From positions 1 through 64,000 of the forward strand of contig CAIXPL010000001.1 in NCBI GenBank assembly GCA_903921325.1: DNA of 64,000 nucleotides. Direction: 5' to 3'. The stretch's first letter is position 1. Each line of letters starts with the position of its first letter. Both the position numbers and the translations under genes were made by a program. Below the pieces are notes generated by a model. It ran no database searches and had not been told where the DNA came from. It worked only from the letters and a program-made list of their open reading frames with translations. Shown piece by piece: positions 1 through 7,436 of this stretch. This stretch comes from an uncultured Pseudomonadota bacterium (GTDB lineage: Bacteria; Pseudomonadota; Gammaproteobacteria; Burkholderiales; SG8-39).

Positions 1-675
1 CCCAAGGGCGTGGTGCCGGCACTGGATCATGATGGCAAGATCGTGATCGAGTCCTCGCTGATTTGCGAATACATCGACGAGTGTTTTCCTGAGCGCCGGC
101 TCGTACCTGATGATGCGTTCAGCAGGGCGCGGATGCGACTGTGGAGCAAGATCGTCGATGAGAATTTATTCGAGGCAACGCGTGAACTGAGCTTCTCGGC
201 CATGTTCCGCGAGCGCATGCGCAATATGACCGAGGCGCAACGTGAAGGACGCTTTCGCAATGTGGGCGACCCGATCAAGCGTGCGCGCCTGATGTCGACC
301 TACGCCGAGGGTGTTGACAGTCCCTATGTGCTGCAGGGAGTTGGCTGGTTCGAGATCGCCTTTGACAAGATGGAAAAGGATCTAACCGCCGCAGGCCCCT
401 GGTTGGTAGGACCCGCACTGACGCTCGCTGACATCAATATGATGCCGTTCGTGGCGCGCATCGCCTGTCTCAACCTGCTCGATGTGTGGATCGCTGATCG
501 TCCGGCTGTGCGGGACTGGTGGGCGCGGGTGCAGAGGCTGCCCAGCTTCTCAGAGGCCATCACGCGCAAAATGACCGAGCACGATTTCGAGGAGATGCGC
601 TCCTCGGGTAGCCGTATCCTCGAGCGTGTCCAGGCGAGGCGCGAGGAATACCTGCTGCAGAAGGCGCCGGTATAG
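1..675 (+). CDS. glutathione S-transferase family protein (5' end missing)
   Basis: The frame is open from the first base, so the start codon lies upstream of the window; 224 residues are visible. The first residues (PKGVVPAL) match the end of the thioredoxin-fold N-terminal domain. E17-S18-S19 followed by ICEYID is the segment that holds the gamma-glutamyl part of glutathione in this family. The remainder is the all-helical C-terminal domain, with GPALTLADINMMPFV as the usual helix-6 N-capping region. The family conjugates or isomerises electrophiles with glutathione in the cytosol; beta-etherases and dehalogenases also belong to it. The missing N-terminus holds the catalytic Ser/Cys/Tyr, so the subclass cannot be assigned. 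Family call sure, substrate unknown. Confidence 0.85.
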   Translation, partial: PKGVVPALDHDGKIVIESSLICEYIDECFPERRLVPDDAFSRARMRLWSKIVDENLFEATRELSFSAMFRERMRNMTEAQREGRFRNVGDPIKRARLMSTYAEGVDSPYVLQGVGWFEIAFDKMEKDLTAAGPWLVGPALTLADINMMPFVARIACLNLLDVWIADRPAVRDWWARVQRLPSFSEAITRKMTEHDFEEMRSSGSRILERVQARREEYLLQKAPV

Positions 676-738
676 CGCGTTTCCCTGCGGGCTGGGCCAG
701 CGGTTTTTCGCGAATCTGCCCTGGACGAGCGCTCAGGT

Positions 739-1071
739 TCAGGTCACGACCGTGAGGAAACGTTCGTCCGTGCGCTTACCGCGAGGCTTGATGGCGGGCC
801 TGGAATCGGCGTAGCGGGCGTCCAGTTCGGCGAACACCTGATCGGCCGGAATGGCCGGGCCGCTGTCGATGCCTTCTCTAATCGCCTGCCGCAGGTCGGC
901 ATTCAGCCTTTCCAGCATGGCCTCATAGACATCAGGGGATAGCAGGTAGGCAGCCGGGCGGTTGTGGTTGAGCACCGCCACCGGCTCGGAACCCGCCTGT
1001 TCAAGCACGGCGCTCGGGCTGCGTTTAAGTTCAGTGATGCTCACCGAGCGGGAAGCGAGAACCTGTTCCAT
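739..1071 (-). CDS. Phd/YefM-type antitoxin, no partner toxin
   Basis: A 110-residue protein starting MEQVLASRSVSITELKRSP. The N-terminal half has the Phd/YefM DNA-binding fold pattern (S-x-T-E-L-K, then AVLEQAG, EPVAVLNHNRPAAYLLSP), while the C-terminal half should be the flexible toxin-binding part. I chose the ATG at 1071 because GAGG lies five bases upstream; an in-frame ATG at 1089 would add six residues and has no good ribosome site. Such antitoxins normally precede an overlapping RelE/StbE/Doc-type toxin gene. Here only about 60 non-coding bases follow before the glutathione transferase gene, so the toxin is absent. It could be a solitary regulator or the relic of a lost module. Confidence 0.72.
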   Translation of the reverse strand: MEQVLASRSVSITELKRSPSAVLEQAGSEPVAVLNHNRPAAYLLSPDVYEAMLERLNADLRQAIREGIDSGPAIPADQVFAELDARYADSRPAIKPRGKRTDERFLTVVT

Positions 1072-1097
1072 GGCGTGCCTCGAAATCAAACCAAAAT

Positions 1098-1105
1098 AGG
1101 TACCT
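1098..1105. promoter_or_regulatory. candidate autoregulatory palindrome
   Basis: AGGTACCT is a perfect 8-bp palindrome 27-34 bases upstream of the antitoxin start. Phd/YefM proteins repress their own promoters by binding short palindromes close to the start. Position fits, but an 8-bp palindrome can arise by chance. Confidence 0.3.
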
Positions 1106-1646
1106 TATTGTGGTCAATTGCAGGCGTGGGAGCAAGCGCCGTGATCGGGATATTGAACCATCATGCGTCAATCAGTCAGGAGGGCTTACTCGATGGCAAA
1201 GAGAGCTTTTAGTTCCTTGGCGAGAGACATTGCCTCTGCATTTTGAATCAGGATGACTGGCTGGTGAAGCCCTTAGAGTCGCAAGACGACATTTCACTTT
1301 CAGGCCATACCTTGCACGTCCGTGCACCGGTATTGACGGCGGCGTGAGTCGCAGGCAGCCAGCCGCCACTCGGTCGTATCGGTCTTTTCGGCAGCGAGGT
1401 TCCAGGGCAGCAGTACTTCAATCCGGTTCACCGGATGATCGGCGATGCCGGTGAGCACTTCGCGCAGGTAGCACCCAAGCCTCAGCCTCCTTGCGAGACG
1501 CAAACCTCTGGGAAATGGGGGGTAGCTTTTTCGTCTGACCTGCGCCTGATAGCCAGAACTGCGTTGCTTGATCGATGCCGTAACACACCGGTGCAAAAAG
1601 TGTGTAACCGTTAGCGGTTGGCTCCCGCACTGCCTTCGCAGGGCAA
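1106..1646. other. gene-free stretch with decayed sequence
   Basis: No intact gene is visible between the antitoxin and tRNA-Val. The only recognisable content is the IS66 transposase remnant at 1354-1476. A short minus-strand reading (about 1186-1250) ends in AKELKALFAIE and a stop and may be the tail of another dead gene, but I cannot place it. No terminal inverted repeats or target duplications were found. Confidence 0.5.
1354..1476 (-). pseudogene. remnant of IS66-family transposase (TnpC C-terminus)
   Basis: The minus-strand translation contains YLREVLTGIADHPVNRIEV followed by LLPWNLA. This is the conserved C-terminal signature of IS66 TnpC (a Y/W-LR-x-VLT segment, then HP-x-x-RI-(D/E)-x-LLPWN). 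Only about 40 residues survive. The flanking reading shows no DDE catalytic region, and no tnpA or tnpB is nearby. It is therefore a degraded fragment, not a mobile element. It sits between the orphan antitoxin and tRNA-Val, a common place for insertion scars. Confidence 0.75.
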
Positions 1647-1679
1647 GCATATTTCTGCTTTATTTATCGCAGAATATGC
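1647..1679 (-). terminator. stem-loop after tRNA-Val
   Basis: On the minus strand GCATATTCTGC (1679-1669) pairs with GCAGAAATATGC (1658-1647), with one bulged A and a 10-base A-rich loop. It begins 13 bases after the encoded CCA end of tRNA-Val. The bases after the stem (TTGCCC) are not a real U-run, so it may be a processing or weak termination hairpin. Confidence 0.4.
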
Positions 1680-1691
1680 TCTGGGGGCATC

Positions 1692-1766
1692 TGGTGGGTG
1701 GTACAGGGTTTGAACCTGTGACCCCTGCCGTGTGAAGGCAGTGCTCTACCACTGAGCTAACCACCC
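1692..1766 (-). tRNA. tRNA-Val (anticodon CAC)
   Basis: A 75-base cloverleaf on the minus strand. The 7-bp acceptor stem is GGGTGGT/ACCACCC, and the D-arm carries AGCTCAGT-GGTAGAGC. The anticodon stem CTGCC/GGCAG encloses TTCACAC, giving anticodon CAC, which reads GTG (Val). The T-arm contains GGTTCAAACCC. Discriminator A and an encoded CCA end it at 1692. Confidence 0.95.
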
Positions 1767-1782
1767 GGGAAAGCGGAGGCGG

Positions 1783-1812
1783 ATTCTCGCATGACGACAC
1801 CCTTCGGGTCAA
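1783..1812 (-). promoter_or_regulatory. sigma-70-type promoter of tRNA-Val
   Basis: On the minus strand TTGACC (1812-1807), an 18-base spacer and GAGAAT (1788-1783) precede the tRNA 5' end by 16 bases. The bases after the -10 box are C-rich (CCGCC), as expected for a stringently controlled stable-RNA promoter. The -10 is only a 4/6 match. Confidence 0.5.
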
Positions 1813-1900
1813 TGTCACTGGCGGGCCACTGAGACATTGCCGTCGGTGCCTGTCGCGCAGAGAGTGAAGCCGATAGAATCGCGCCCTTGCTCCTCGCCTA

Positions 1901-3310
1901 ATGCCCACCATGACGGTCAGAACCCGATTTGCTCCGAGCCCGACAGGCTATCTCCATGTGGGAGGTGCGCGCACTGCGCTGTTCTCGTGGGCCTATGCCC
2001 GGCATTTCGGCGGGCAATTCATCCTGCGTATCGAGGATACGGACCTCGAGCGCTCAACCGCCGCATCGGTGCAGGCCATCCTCGATGGCATGCACTGGCT
2101 GGGTCTGGATTGGGACGAAGGTCCGTTCTATCAGATGCAGCGGCTCGATCGCTACGGGGAAGTCGCCGAGCAGTTGCTCGCCCAGGGCGATGCGTACTGG
2201 TGCTACGCCAGCCGTGAGGAACTCGAGGCCATGCGCGAAACGCAACGTGCGCGCGGGGAGAAGCCACGCTATGACGGCCGCTGGCGGCCAGAGAATGTGC
2301 GCCATCTGGGATTGAGCGTGCCGAAGGACCGGCCTGGGGTGCTGCGGTTTCGCAATCCGGATGAGGGTGAGGTCGTCTTCAAGGATCTGGTGAAAGGCGA
2401 GATCCACATTGCCAATCGCGAACTCGACGATCTGGTGCTGCTACGCGCAGACGGTGTGCCGACCTACAATTTTGGTGTGGTCGTCGATGATCTGGACATG
2501 CAGATCAGCCATGTGATTCGTGGCGATGATCATGTCAACAACACACCGCGCCAGATCAATATTTACCGTGCCCTTGGGGCCGATATCCCGCACTTCGGGC
2601 ATGTGCCAATGATCCTCGGACCCGATGGTGAGCGCTTGTCCAAGCGGCACGGCGCAGTCAGTGTCATGCAATATCCGGAGGATGGTTTTCTGCCTGAGGC
2701 ATTGCTGAATTATCTGGCCCGACTGGGTTGGTCACACGGCAACGAAGAGGTGTTCTCGCTCGATCAGTTTGTGCGCTGGTTTGATCTGGCCCACGTCAGT
2801 CACTCACCGGCACAGTTCAATCCGGAAAAGCTCGCCTGGCTGAATCACCACTATCTGAAAGAGGCGAGCGTTGATCGCCTGGTGCCCTTGGTTGCCGCAC
2901 GCCTTGAGCGCGAGGGCGTGACGGTCGGCGCCTCTGCACCGTTAGCCGGGGTTGTCGGGCTGCTGCGGGAACGCGCGCATACCCTGATCGATCTGACCAG
3001 CGCCGCGCATCTGCTGGTGGCACCGGGTGAGCCCAGTGCAGAGCTGGTGGCGCAGCACCTGGGCGAAGAGTCGCGCGCCGCGCTTGCGCAACTGCGCGAT
3101 GCGCTCGCCCCGCTTGGCGATTGGTCGGCGCCTTTGATCGGGGAGCAGTTCGCGGCGGTTTTGAAGTCGCGCGCCTGGAAAATGCCGCGCCTTGCGATGC
3201 CGGTGCGCGCTGCGGTGTTTGGCACGACGCAGACCCCGTCGATCGATCAAAGCCTGGCGCTGGCAGGCCGCGAGCATGTACTGACGCGCCTTGATCAGTA
3301 TTCACGCTAG
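1901..3310 (+). CDS. gltX: glutamyl-tRNA synthetase
   Basis: Charges tRNA-Glu with glutamate in the cytosol. The class I synthetase fold is evident. Residues 11-22 contain APSPTGYLHVGG, the HIGH-motif region, with HVGG at 19-22. LSKRHG begins at residue 246 and is the KMSKS equivalent used by bacterial GluRS. The anticodon-binding helical domain makes up the C-terminal third, and 469 residues is a normal length. A second ATG at 1910 (MTVRTRFAPSPTG) is an equally plausible start. TAGAAT at 1874-1879 may be a -10 box but has no good -35. A tRNA-Ala/tRNA-Glu pair follows at once, so a GluRS gene stands next to one of its own substrate tRNAs. Confidence 0.97.
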   Translation: MPTMTVRTRFAPSPTGYLHVGGARTALFSWAYARHFGGQFILRIEDTDLERSTAASVQAILDGMHWLGLDWDEGPFYQMQRLDRYGEVAEQLLAQGDAYWCYASREELEAMRETQRARGEKPRYDGRWRPENVRHLGLSVPKDRPGVLRFRNPDEGEVVFKDLVKGEIHIANRELDDLVLLRADGVPTYNFGVVVDDLDMQISHVIRGDDHVNNTPRQINIYRALGADIPHFGHVPMILGPDGERLSKRHGAVSVMQYPEDGFLPEALLNYLARLGWSHGNEEVFSLDQFVRWFDLAHVSHSPAQFNPEKLAWLNHHYLKEASVDRLVPLVAARLEREGVTVGASAPLAGVVGLLRERAHTLIDLTSAAHLLVAPGEPSAELVAQHLGEESRAALAQLRDALAPLGDWSAPLIGEQFAAVLKSRAWKMPRLAMPVRAAVFGTTQTPSIDQSLALAGREHVLTRLDQYSR

Positions 3311-3315
3311 GCACT

Positions 3316-3343
3316 TTGCAAAGCGGCAAGGCTCGGCTACAAT
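3316..3343 (+). promoter_or_regulatory. promoter of the tRNA-Ala/tRNA-Glu unit
   Basis: TTGCAA (3316-3321), a 16-base spacer and TACAAT (3338-3343), followed by a GC-rich discriminator (GCTCGGC). It starts 5 bases after the gltX stop and ends 13 bases before tRNA-Ala, so the start of transcription should fall just ahead of the tRNA. Confidence 0.6.
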
Positions 3344-3356
3344 GCTCGGCTTGACT

Positions 3357-3432
<76 letters not shown>

Positions 3433-3474
3433 ATCAAACCATCCGGCATGGCCTGCTGGATGTCGCCTTACCCG

Positions 3475-3550
3475 GTCCCGTTCGTCTAGAGGCCTAGGAC
3501 ATCACCCTTTCACGGTGAGTACAGGGGTTCGAATCCCCTACGGGACGCCA
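3475..3550 (+). tRNA. tRNA-Glu (anticodon TTC)
   Basis: A 76-base cloverleaf. The acceptor stem is GTCCCGT/ACGGGAC. The anticodon stem TCACC/GGTGA encloses CTTTCAC, giving anticodon TTC. The T-loop is GGTTCGAATCC, discriminator G, and CCA is encoded. It lies 42 bases after tRNA-Ala, with no promoter-like sequence between, so the two are probably co-transcribed. Confidence 0.96.
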
Positions 3551-3589
3551 GTGACCCACTGGCTCATGCGCGCTGTGCCCGTCCCCCTG

Positions 3590-4144
3590 TTACCCTTGCC
3601 ATTGCAACAGCCACACATGCAAGAACGGCATGAGACTGGCTGCCGTGCCCAGAAAAAACGCACCCAGCAGGGCTGCTGCACTCACCTCCCGACGGTTGAC
3701 AGCGAAGTGCGCCGCGAGTAGCGCAAGCGGTAGATAGAGCAGCGTGCCAGTCACCGCGCCTGGCACATAACGCATGTGTATGACCGATTCGATCAGGTGA
3801 AAAAAGCCGTTGCCGAAGTTGACAAACAGCACGGCCAGACCAAGCCAGATGATTCGCGTGCCGAGCAAGCCCGTTAACCCGAACAAGGGGAGGAGGGCGA
3901 CAGCGCTCAGTAGCGCCAGGGTACCCTCCGCGGGCACTATCGGGTCGGCCCAGCCGGCGCCGAGCGCTGCCACAAACGCTTCTCTGAAATGACCTGGGAA
4001 GCCGTATTCCTCGAATTGGTGAAGCCCTACCGCAACGAGGGGGAAATACGCGAACCAGAACAGGTAGGGTTTGGCCGAGAAATTCGCTCGAGTGCGCCAG
4101 GCCACCAGGCCGGCAACGATGGCAATGATCAAGCTGATGAGCAT
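3590..4144 (-). CDS. HXXEE-domain integral membrane protein
   Basis: A 184-residue hydrophobic protein with about five membrane-spanning stretches, the first at residues 2-16. The family-defining H-x-x-E-E motif is at residues 42-46 (HQFEE), just after the second segment. A second polar cluster, H116, E119 and H123, sits at the end of a later helix and could complete a metal site. The family is widespread and has no established function; the pattern of buried His and Glu residues suggests metal binding. No strong ribosome site precedes the ATG at 4144. A 14-bp tandem repeat lies in its upstream region, and it may be the last gene of the minus-strand run or have its own promoter. Confidence 0.75.
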   Translation of the reverse strand: MLISLIIAIVAGLVAWRTRANFSAKPYLFWFAYFPLVAVGLHQFEEYGFPGHFREAFVAALGAGWADPIVPAEGTLALLSAVALLPLFGLTGLLGTRIIWLGLAVLFVNFGNGFFHLIESVIHMRYVPGAVTGTLLYLPLALLAAHFAVNRREVSAAALLGAFFLGTAASLMPFLHVWLLQWQG

Positions 4145-4207
4145 GGTTCGTCGCCGCGTTTCCTTGGTCGCAGGGTGTGTGCCTTTCGTACGCAGCTAAC
4201 CCCTGTG

Positions 4208-4305
4208 CAGCCAACCGCGCACAGCCAACCGCGCACAGCCAACCGCGCACAGCCAACCGCGCACAGCCAACCGCGCACAGCCAACCGCGTACAGCCAACC
4301 GTGAG
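4208..4305. repeat. 14-bp tandem repeat, seven copies
   Basis: Seven consecutive copies of a unit reading CAGCCAACCGCGCA: five identical, the sixth with one change, the seventh diverging at its end. There are no spacers, so it is not a CRISPR. It lies in the 190-bp gap upstream of the HXXEE gene and downstream of the APC permease gene. Perfect short repeats of this kind can change copy number by slippage. Confidence 0.95.
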
Positions 4306-4334
4306 CGGATACGCGCAAATCACTGAATGTTTAG

Positions 4335-5708
4335 TTACCCCGCAGTGCGCTGCCGCCAGCGCAGCAACCCGAGCGGCAGCGCCCCAAGCAGAATGCCGCC
4401 GACTGCAATGATACCGGTCACCCGATCCACGTCGTGCAGATTGACGATCGCGGCGCTCCACAGTACCAGCGCACTCGCTGCTGGCCATATCACCGCGAAC
4501 AGGCTGCGACTTACCGATTGGGTGAGGGCTTGGCGGTAGTGCCAGGCGCAGGCAAAGCCGGCAATACCGTAGTAGTAGGCCGCCTGCACGCTGATCGCCT
4601 GAATGGATGCCTTGAGTACGGCGTCAAGGGAGTCAAACAGTAACGACAGGATGAGCAGCAGGCCACCGAGCAGCGCGATCAACAGGGTGGCCGCCCACGG
4701 CGTTTTCCAGGCCGGGTGCAGGCGCGACCAGCGCGCGTGCATCACCTGCGCTCGGGATTTTGAAAACAAGGTGCGCGAGAATTGCAGAATCGAGGTCTCC
4801 AGCGTTCCGATCGTCGACAGCATGACGGCGATGATGGCCAGATAGCTCCAGGGCCGCGGAAAGAGCTTTTCGGCAATGGCGAAAATGACATTGGTGCTCG
4901 ACTGGCTGATTTCTTCATCAGAAAGCGCGCTCAGTGCCACCGAGCAAAACCCGACGAAACTCACCATGATGATGATCATCGCGCAAATCGCGCCCAGGCC
5001 CGGCGTACGCGTGCCATCGCGAGTTTCTTCATTGAGGTTAAGCACCACATCCCAGCCCCAGAAAAAAAACAGCGAAATCACCGCACCACGGGCAAAGGTC
5101 GACAGGTCAAATTGAGCGAGCGAGAACGAGGTCCAGGTTAGTTGGTGCAAGGCGGCCGGGCCAAACTTCCAGGCCGCGGTGCCTCCGACGATCGCCAGCA
5201 CGCCCAGCTCGATTGTGGTCATCGTGGTTTGCACCACACCGGTAATCGCGATGCCGCGGATCAGGACCACACTCACTGCGCTCAACCATCCAAGTGCGAC
5301 CAGGGTCACCAGCAGCCGGTTGTCGATCTGGTCGGGGGCGAGCAGCAATACGGTGGCGCTCGCCGCCGGCAGGGTGGCCGACACCATGAATAGCGCCGAG
5401 GCCACCAGCACCGTCCAGCCGGAGAAGAACCCCAGGGTGTCATTGAAAATCAGACTCACCCAGGCGTAGGTGGCACCGGCATCGGCCTCGATCCGGTTCA
5501 GGTTTACATAGGCGAGCGTGATGCCGAGCATGATGAGGCCGCAGTAGAGCAGACTCGCCGGGGCCAGCAGCCCCACCGATCCGATCAGGGCCGCGGTGGT
5601 TGCCGCAATGCTGTAGGCAGGCGCGGTGCCTGCAACGCCAATCACCGTGGACTGGACGAGGCCGAGCGCATTGTGTTCGAGGGCTCCGCTTGAGTCGCTG
5701 CTCGCCAT
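4335..5708 (-). CDS. APC-superfamily amino acid/organic cation permease
   Basis: A 457-residue inner-membrane transporter with about twelve hydrophobic segments. The glycine-rich stretch GVAGTAPAYS around residue 25 in the first helix is the substrate-coordinating unwound region of APC (LeuT-fold) transporters. The family imports amino acids or related compounds by proton symport. The start lies 5 bases beyond the stop of the UbiD-type decarboxylase gene, so the two should share a message; import of a carboxylated substrate for the decarboxylase is a reasonable inference. The ATG start at residues MASSDSSGALEHN fits the length of homologous permeases. Specificity cannot be read from the sequence. 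Confidence 0.88.
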   Translation of the reverse strand: MASSDSSGALEHNALGLVQSTVIGVAGTAPAYSIAATTAALIGSVGLLAPASLLYCGLIMLGITLAYVNLNRIEADAGATYAWVSLIFNDTLGFFSGWTVLVASALFMVSATLPAASATVLLLAPDQIDNRLLVTLVALGWLSAVSVVLIRGIAITGVVQTTMTTIELGVLAIVGGTAAWKFGPAALHQLTWTSFSLAQFDLSTFARGAVISLFFFWGWDVVLNLNEETRDGTRTPGLGAICAMIIIMVSFVGFCSVALSALSDEEISQSSTNVIFAIAEKLFPRPWSYLAIIAVMLSTIGTLETSILQFSRTLFSKSRAQVMHARWSRLHPAWKTPWAATLLIALLGGLLLILSLLFDSLDAVLKASIQAISVQAAYYYGIAGFACAWHYRQALTQSVSRSLFAVIWPAASALVLWSAAIVNLHDVDRVTGIIAVGGILLGALPLGLLRWRQRTAG

Positions 5709-5713
5709 GAGGG

Positions 5714-7339
5714 CTACTCAGGCCGGAACTTGGTCTCGGGTCGGATGCCACCGCGCTGCTGAGCAAGGCTGATCTGACCATTCTCCAGATACTGACCTGA
5801 CACCGCACGGCGAGCGGCCGCATCCCATTGCGGTAGCCAGTCCCCCAGCGAGTAACCAAACCATGGCGGTTGCGGGCGCAACTTCGGTAACCCGAGTTCA
5901 TCCCAGATGGATTTTGCCCGCTCCATGTATTCGCGCGTCGGCAGGGCAAGCGGTGGCATGTCGCCTTTCATGGTCGCATCCATGAGCAGGGTTGAATCCT
6001 CTTCCTGATCGAGCTCACGCTTGGGGCCGTGCCCCTGACCGCGATGCTCAAGGGTGCGCACGTCCTCCACCGGGTTCATCCGGTAGGCCATGGCCCAGAA
6101 GATGGCATCGGCATTGTCCGGATCGATATCCTCATTGACCGCGATACAGATCTTGCCGCAGTCGCCCTTGAAGAACGCGGCCCCATTGAGTGCGCGCCAG
6201 ATTTCGGTGCGCGGGGTACCTTTATCTACGGTGACTACGGTAATGCGCAACAGTCCGGTAAGCGGCTCATGCAGTGACACCCGCTTCACGCCGCGGATGC
6301 CCAGGGTGCCGCGCAGGTGGGCGAGAAACAGCGGTTCGTAGGCCACGCGTTTGATCACGCTCGATTCGCTCGGTGCGACCTGGCTCAAGTACGATGGAAT
6401 GATCGGCTTGCTGCGATGGGTGATCGCGGTCACCCGCATTGGCATGTTGTATTCCTCAAGGGCTACGTGGCCATGCGATTCACCGAAGGGAGCTTCGGGT
6501 TCCAGCAGCTCGGTGTCGATCAGGCCTTCAATCACGATCTCGGCTTCAGCCGGCACCATGAGATCCACCGTGCGCGCTCGCACCACATTGATCGGGCCGC
6601 CGGCGAGGCCACCCGCCACCTCGATTTCATCGACGCCGATGGGCAGCTTTTGGGGCCCGAGAAAGGCCACACAGGGTGGGCAGCCCAGCACAATCGCGCA
6701 GGGCATGTAGCGATCGCCGCGCGCCTGGTGCTTTTGATAGTGTTGATAGCCCCCGGCGCCGCCGACCCGCGTGGCCATGCGCACTACCAGACGATCGGGT
6801 GCCTTGAGGGCGGCGCGATAAGTGCCCATGTTCTGCACACCGGTTTCCGGGTCGCGGGTGATGACATTGGTCGCCGTCAACGTGGGGGCGCTGTCAAAGC
6901 CGGGTGTGGAAATTGGGATGGGCAGGGCATCGAGGCCATGTCCGATACCAAGCAGTGCCTCGCCTTCGATCACCACTTCCTGACAGGCAGCGTCGGTGAC
7001 CACCCGCGGTGCCACCGGATTGGCAATGGCGCGGTCCCATTTGGCCTGGATCTGGTCGACTGGCACGCCCATTCCCGTGCTGTAGATGGCGCGGTTGGCT
7101 GCCAGCGCGCCCACCACGACCGGAATGGAATATTCGCGTCCCTGCGCGTTGACGATGTGGGTGAACAGAAAGGCTTTTCGTTCGGCCTCTGCCATGCCGC
7201 CAACAAACTGCCAGCGCACCAGCGGGTGGAGTTCGGAATCCTTGTCGATCGCCCGGTCAACGGTCTGCAGCAGGCCGCGCTCGGCGAGCAGCGCCAGATG
7301 TTCATGGAGATCAGGGTAGGTGCGGGGGGGATTGCTCAT
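5714..7339 (-). CDS. UbiD-family (prenylated-FMN) decarboxylase
   Basis: A 541-residue cytosolic enzyme of the UbiD family, which reversibly removes carboxylate from aromatic or alpha,beta-unsaturated acids using prenylated FMN. E282-A-P-F-G-E287 matches the paired catalytic glutamates of the family. N170 and R175 in QNMGTYR fit the cofactor and metal region. I chose the ATG at 7339 (MSNPPRTYPDLHEHL), where family similarity begins; the upstream open reading is basic and unconserved. The cofactor synthase UbiX is not in the window. It is followed at once by the APC permease and preceded by rep, with an inverted repeat in between. Substrate unknown; a true UbiD of ubiquinone synthesis is less likely given this context. 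Confidence 0.87.
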   Translation of the reverse strand: MSNPPRTYPDLHEHLALLAERGLLQTVDRAIDKDSELHPLVRWQFVGGMAEAERKAFLFTHIVNAQGREYSIPVVVGALAANRAIYSTGMGVPVDQIQAKWDRAIANPVAPRVVTDAACQEVVIEGEALLGIGHGLDALPIPISTPGFDSAPTLTATNVITRDPETGVQNMGTYRAALKAPDRLVVRMATRVGGAGGYQHYQKHQARGDRYMPCAIVLGCPPCVAFLGPQKLPIGVDEIEVAGGLAGGPINVVRARTVDLMVPAEAEIVIEGLIDTELLEPEAPFGESHGHVALEEYNMPMRVTAITHRSKPIIPSYLSQVAPSESSVIKRVAYEPLFLAHLRGTLGIRGVKRVSLHEPLTGLLRITVVTVDKGTPRTEIWRALNGAAFFKGDCGKICIAVNEDIDPDNADAIFWAMAYRMNPVEDVRTLEHRGQGHGPKRELDQEEDSTLLMDATMKGDMPPLALPTREYMERAKSIWDELGLPKLRPQPPWFGYSLGDWLPQWDAAARRAVSGQYLENGQISLAQQRGGIRPETKFRPE

Positions 7340-7402
7340 CAGTGGGGCCTGAACGAAGGCGGTCTGGAGTGCCGCGCAAGTGTATGGATAGGGCGACCAG
7401 CA

Positions 7403-7423
7403 TTGCAGCGTGATGTGCTGCAA
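7403..7423. promoter_or_regulatory. 7-bp inverted repeat between rep and the ubiD-like gene
   Basis: TTGCAGC (7403-7409) and GCTGCAA (7417-7423) flank a 7-base centre. It begins 14 bases after the rep stop and 64 bases before the decarboxylase start, so it can be an operator for the decarboxylase or a hairpin ending the rep message. No U-run follows on the minus strand, which favours an operator or processing site. Confidence 0.42.
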
Positions 7424-7436
7424 GGCAGTAATGGTA

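Noticed and set aside
3564-4298. Minus-strand frame with a repeated Ala-Val-Arg-Gly-Trp-Leu-Cys pattern
   Set aside because: The repeats come from the 14-bp DNA array read in frame; the genuine gene in that region is the HXXEE protein in another frame.
4208-4305. CRISPR array
   Set aside because: The 14-bp units are contiguous with no spacers. The arrays at 11439 and 63173 likewise lack unique spacers.
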